Assembly (NCBI GenBank): GCA_963995505.1
Contig: OZ023182.1
Span: forward strand, 19,857,619 to 19,921,618
Origin: Hypericum androsaemum
Taxonomy: Eukaryota > Streptophyta > Magnoliopsida > Malpighiales > Hypericaceae
Length of the DNA stretch: 64,000 nucleotides
Direction of reading: 5' to 3'
Shown here in pieces: positions 61,601 to 64,000 of the stretch. Positions within the stretch are counted from its first letter, which is position 1, and every line of letters starts with the position of its first letter. Position numbers and translations under genes: made by a program. The notes beneath the pieces are model-generated. The model saw only the letters and a list, made by a program, of their open reading frames with translations. It made no database searches and was not told the DNA's origin.

Positions 61601-62916
61601 TGGTGCAATTACCTTGTGGCCGGCCCTTGCCTCGAGCCATTCTGCAATACAGAATAGGAAGACGATGGTCCCCGCTTCTGTGTAATCCCCCAAGCAGACC
61701 GTTCCAACAGCTGTTGGACTCACGCATGAAATGAGATTGTCAGGACAAGAACATCATGAGTAATCTCATCCCATCATGAGTCAAACCCACATGCCGAGTT
61801 TAGATGAAAACAACGATCGTCCAGAACTGGAAAACGATTTTTAGTGGAAACCATCTGCTTTCTAGACACTCAAATCAATCCTGATCAGGTTAATCAGGCC
61901 CGGTCGGACTACAAACGACAGAGTACATGAAATGTTACTATCAGCGTTTTTGGACTATCTCTTGGTCCAAACAGGTCAACAAATAATCAATCAACTAGCT
62001 AGCGAGAGATAATTATTCTAATTTAACCGAGACAAACGTCTCGAGCGTTGGAATCCTGAATTAGTCGGTTATTAGATAAAGAAGGTGAGAAGGGCACCTG
62101 CGATGAGCATAAGAATGTTGACGTCGAGCCTCAATTTCCTCGCAGACGCAATTCCTTTTAGTAAGAGAGGGAAAATACCTACCGCCACCGAGCCGAGGAC
62201 CACCCAGCGCAAGGGAGAATAGAGGTACTTGAGAAAAGAGAGTACAAGTAGTATGCCGCTCACCACCGCGTATGGGCTCGGCCATTTCTTCTCGAAGTTG
62301 GTGCCTCCGCTCACTTTCACATTTGCTTCCAACCTTGCTTGGTTCAAAGCCTTGACTGCCAAAATCATACGAATTTTACAATCCGTAAAATCTGAATCAA
62401 GACTTGCTTAATTAAATTCAACCACTCGAGTTTCCAAGTTAACAACTATGCAACTATAGATAGGAATTCAATTGGCAAAAATAAAGATGATTTGATTGAT
62501 AACTCAAAATGCAAATTCAAGTTATAGTCGTTCCTTTTTAATTTTACTACTCTTTTTTTTTTTTGGTAGATTAATTTTACTACTCGTGGAGTAGTCATTA
62601 CTCGTTATATATTTTTTTATTATTTTGAAATGATTATTCTACCTCTAGAATTAAAAAGACAAAGTCTGAAATTACTATTCAACTCGCTTCCGACGCTCTA
62701 TGTGGCAGGGAGGTCGAGAAAGTGGAACAGATTTAACGACTTACCAATTTGAAGCTGGGAGATGAGGTGAGAGTCGTGGACCACGATGGCCGTCCTCGTT
62801 GGGACAATAACCTTGTACTCTTCGATGCCTTGTAGCGAGTTTAGGATGCTTTCCACCACCGGCACTTCCGAGGCGCAACAAACTCCAAGCATTTCGATGT
62901 ACGTTTTCTGAATCAT
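58642..62916 (-). CDS. P1B-type Zn/Cd-transporting ATPase (HMA2/3/4 group), 9 exons, 863 aa
   Basis: Exons: 62916-62745, 62355-62098, 61710-61613, 61162-60907, 60808-60671, 60578-60251, 60158-59956, 59865-59663, 59577-58642; phases agree. The N-terminal heavy-metal domain carries GVCCASE (Cys 13-14), the plant Zn/Cd form of GMTCxxC. Core motifs: actuator TGES (SLTGESYPV), CPC in [14 protein letters not shown] (about 343-345), phosphorylation DKTGTLT (Asp about 387), SGHP nucleotide-binding His (about 428), [10 protein letters not shown] (about 587). The enzyme pumps Zn2+/Cd2+ out of the cytosol, across the plasma membrane (HMA2/4) or into the vacuole (HMA3); the group is clear but not which member. 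The tail (last about 180 residues) has two repeated [12 protein letters not shown]..SCCKSxSC modules and is shorter than in HMA4. ATG 62916 is used because the upstream in-frame TTG is not a start. All key residues are intact. Confidence 0.93.
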
Positions 62917-64000
62917 TTTCGTGGTCTGTGGGAGAACTTTGGTGTATCTCAGATCTTGCAACTATAGGAGGAGGAGGAGGACCAAGAAGGTGCCGGTTAC
63001 TTGTAGCCTTACTGGTGTGACGCATCTCGCGAGTTAAATATTAGGGTTTAGGTAATTTTGAGTCCTTAATAATATAGCATTCAGATCTTATCCTACTCAA
63101 ACTTGCACTCATCATTTTCCTGAATTTCCAAATGCCGGGTGGTATAAATCAAAAAGGTGTCTGGGGGTGAAGTTGTTAGGGTTAGTTAGATCTGGAATTG
63201 GATACCTCGAACTTGCATTTTAAATACTCTCAAGGGTCAACTCCATATTGAAGGGTCGCCATATTTTGCATTTAAATTATTTTTCGGAATACCTAACCCT
63301 AATATTTAATTCGTGAGATAAAGATGACTGATTGATTGATTATTATTTAATACAATCAATACTAAACTCTAATTTTTAAGGAAAACCGATACCATACTCC
63401 AAATTATTTATTTGATACAAAGTTGAGTATCATGGAGTTGACCTAAGACGGATAAAATTATTTAAAAAATAACACAATTGAGAACTTTGGTAGAAGCCGA
63501 GACATTCTGATTGTCGATCTTATCTATATCTGAATTTGGATATTCGAAATAGATTTTAAAGCGAATATGAACAAGAATTTTATATTATAGTATCCAGATT
63601 CAGATCCATATCTAGATTGGACTTCTGATCCATAATATATATATACCCAACCTAAACCTAATGAAGGTGTTGATAATAAAATTTTAGTAGAGCATCGTAA
63701 AAGTAATTGAGGACAGGTTCCAATTAGGACAGGTCCGGAGTGGTTGCCCCAAGAACACGAAGAAGAGGTAAAGGTGAGAAAGAAAAGAAAAGAGATGAGA
63801 ATGAGTAGGAAAAAAAATTACGGAAAGAAAAAAAATTATTAGAGAAGATACAGGAAAAAAGGTTTGATAGTTGTGCCCATGTTAAGTGCATTGCAGAATG
63901 TCCAAATTACAATATATTATGGTCTTTATATAGGCATCTATTTAGCTGCTAGATAACAAAAAAATATGAAAATAATCTCTAACAAATACCTAATAAAAAG
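62917..64000. other. ATPase upstream region and terminal intergenic DNA
   Basis: 62917-63100 is probable 5' UTR/promoter of the ATPase gene (minus strand). Beyond that the DNA is AT-rich and no gene, RNA or structured repeat is visible up to the window end. Confidence 0.45.

Overview
The window is nuclear DNA from a flowering plant, most likely a woody eudicot. Genes have many short introns with GT/GC..AG borders, intergenic DNA is AT-rich, and the proteins are plant-type: PPR proteins, a subtilase of the SBT2 branch, a CYP81 cytochrome P450, a plant mobile domain protein, a BC10-like glycosyltransferase and a P1B-type Zn/Cd ATPase. I cannot fix the species from sequence alone. ORFs without introns are rare and mostly PPR genes or transposon remnants, so most CDS spans below are multi-exon reconstructions. 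Splice sites were chosen so that reading frame and protein family continuity hold across every junction.

Left part (1-17 kb). A plus-strand gene with two tandem HROB-type OB-fold domains converges on a minus-strand plant mobile domain (PMD) gene. Each carries one in-frame stop. They are followed by four different stacked tandem-repeat fields that end where a CYP81 P450 fragment is broken off. Next comes a tandem segmental duplication of the order CYP81 exon 1 - unrecognised fragment - PPR. Copy 1 (5.9-10.6 kb) is badly decayed and interrupted by a 2.86-kb LINE with a perfect 16-bp target duplication. Copy 2 (11.3-16.6 kb) has a clean CYP81 first exon without its second exon, and an intact 591-aa PPR gene. 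Two small non-autonomous DNA transposons (a MULE-type and a hAT-type, each with target duplications) sit between them.

Middle (17-43 kb). A 1.07-kb tandem duplication and a long-TIR foldback element lie in gene-poor DNA. They are followed by a complete 10-exon SBT2.5-like subtilase (two GC-AG introns), a 1.9-kb solo LTR full of internal minisatellites, a 235-bp hAT MITE, a 7-exon oxysterol-binding-protein-related gene (one GC-AG intron) and an intronless 1087-aa P-class PPR gene resembling Arabidopsis At5g57250.

Transposon nest (43.7-52.75 kb). A hAT-type element (10-bp TIR, 8-bp target duplication) has been split by an 8.1-kb Mutator-like element (imperfect TIRs, 9-bp target duplication). 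The MULE carries a FAR1/MULE transposase gene on the plus strand and a convergent Ulp1-type (C48) cysteine protease gene on the minus strand. Both are decayed by stops and frameshifts. A 22-23 bp minisatellite fills introns of the transposase gene, recurs between the two genes, and appears in the sense orientation in an intron of the protease gene. This is the most unusual structure in the window.

Right part (53-64 kb). Two minus-strand household-type genes: a 10-exon GT14/BC10-like glycosyltransferase and a 9-exon heavy-metal ATPase of the HMA2/3/4 group. The ATPase's cytosolic tail has a duplicated His/Cys metal-binding module, with a decayed third copy beyond its stop codon.
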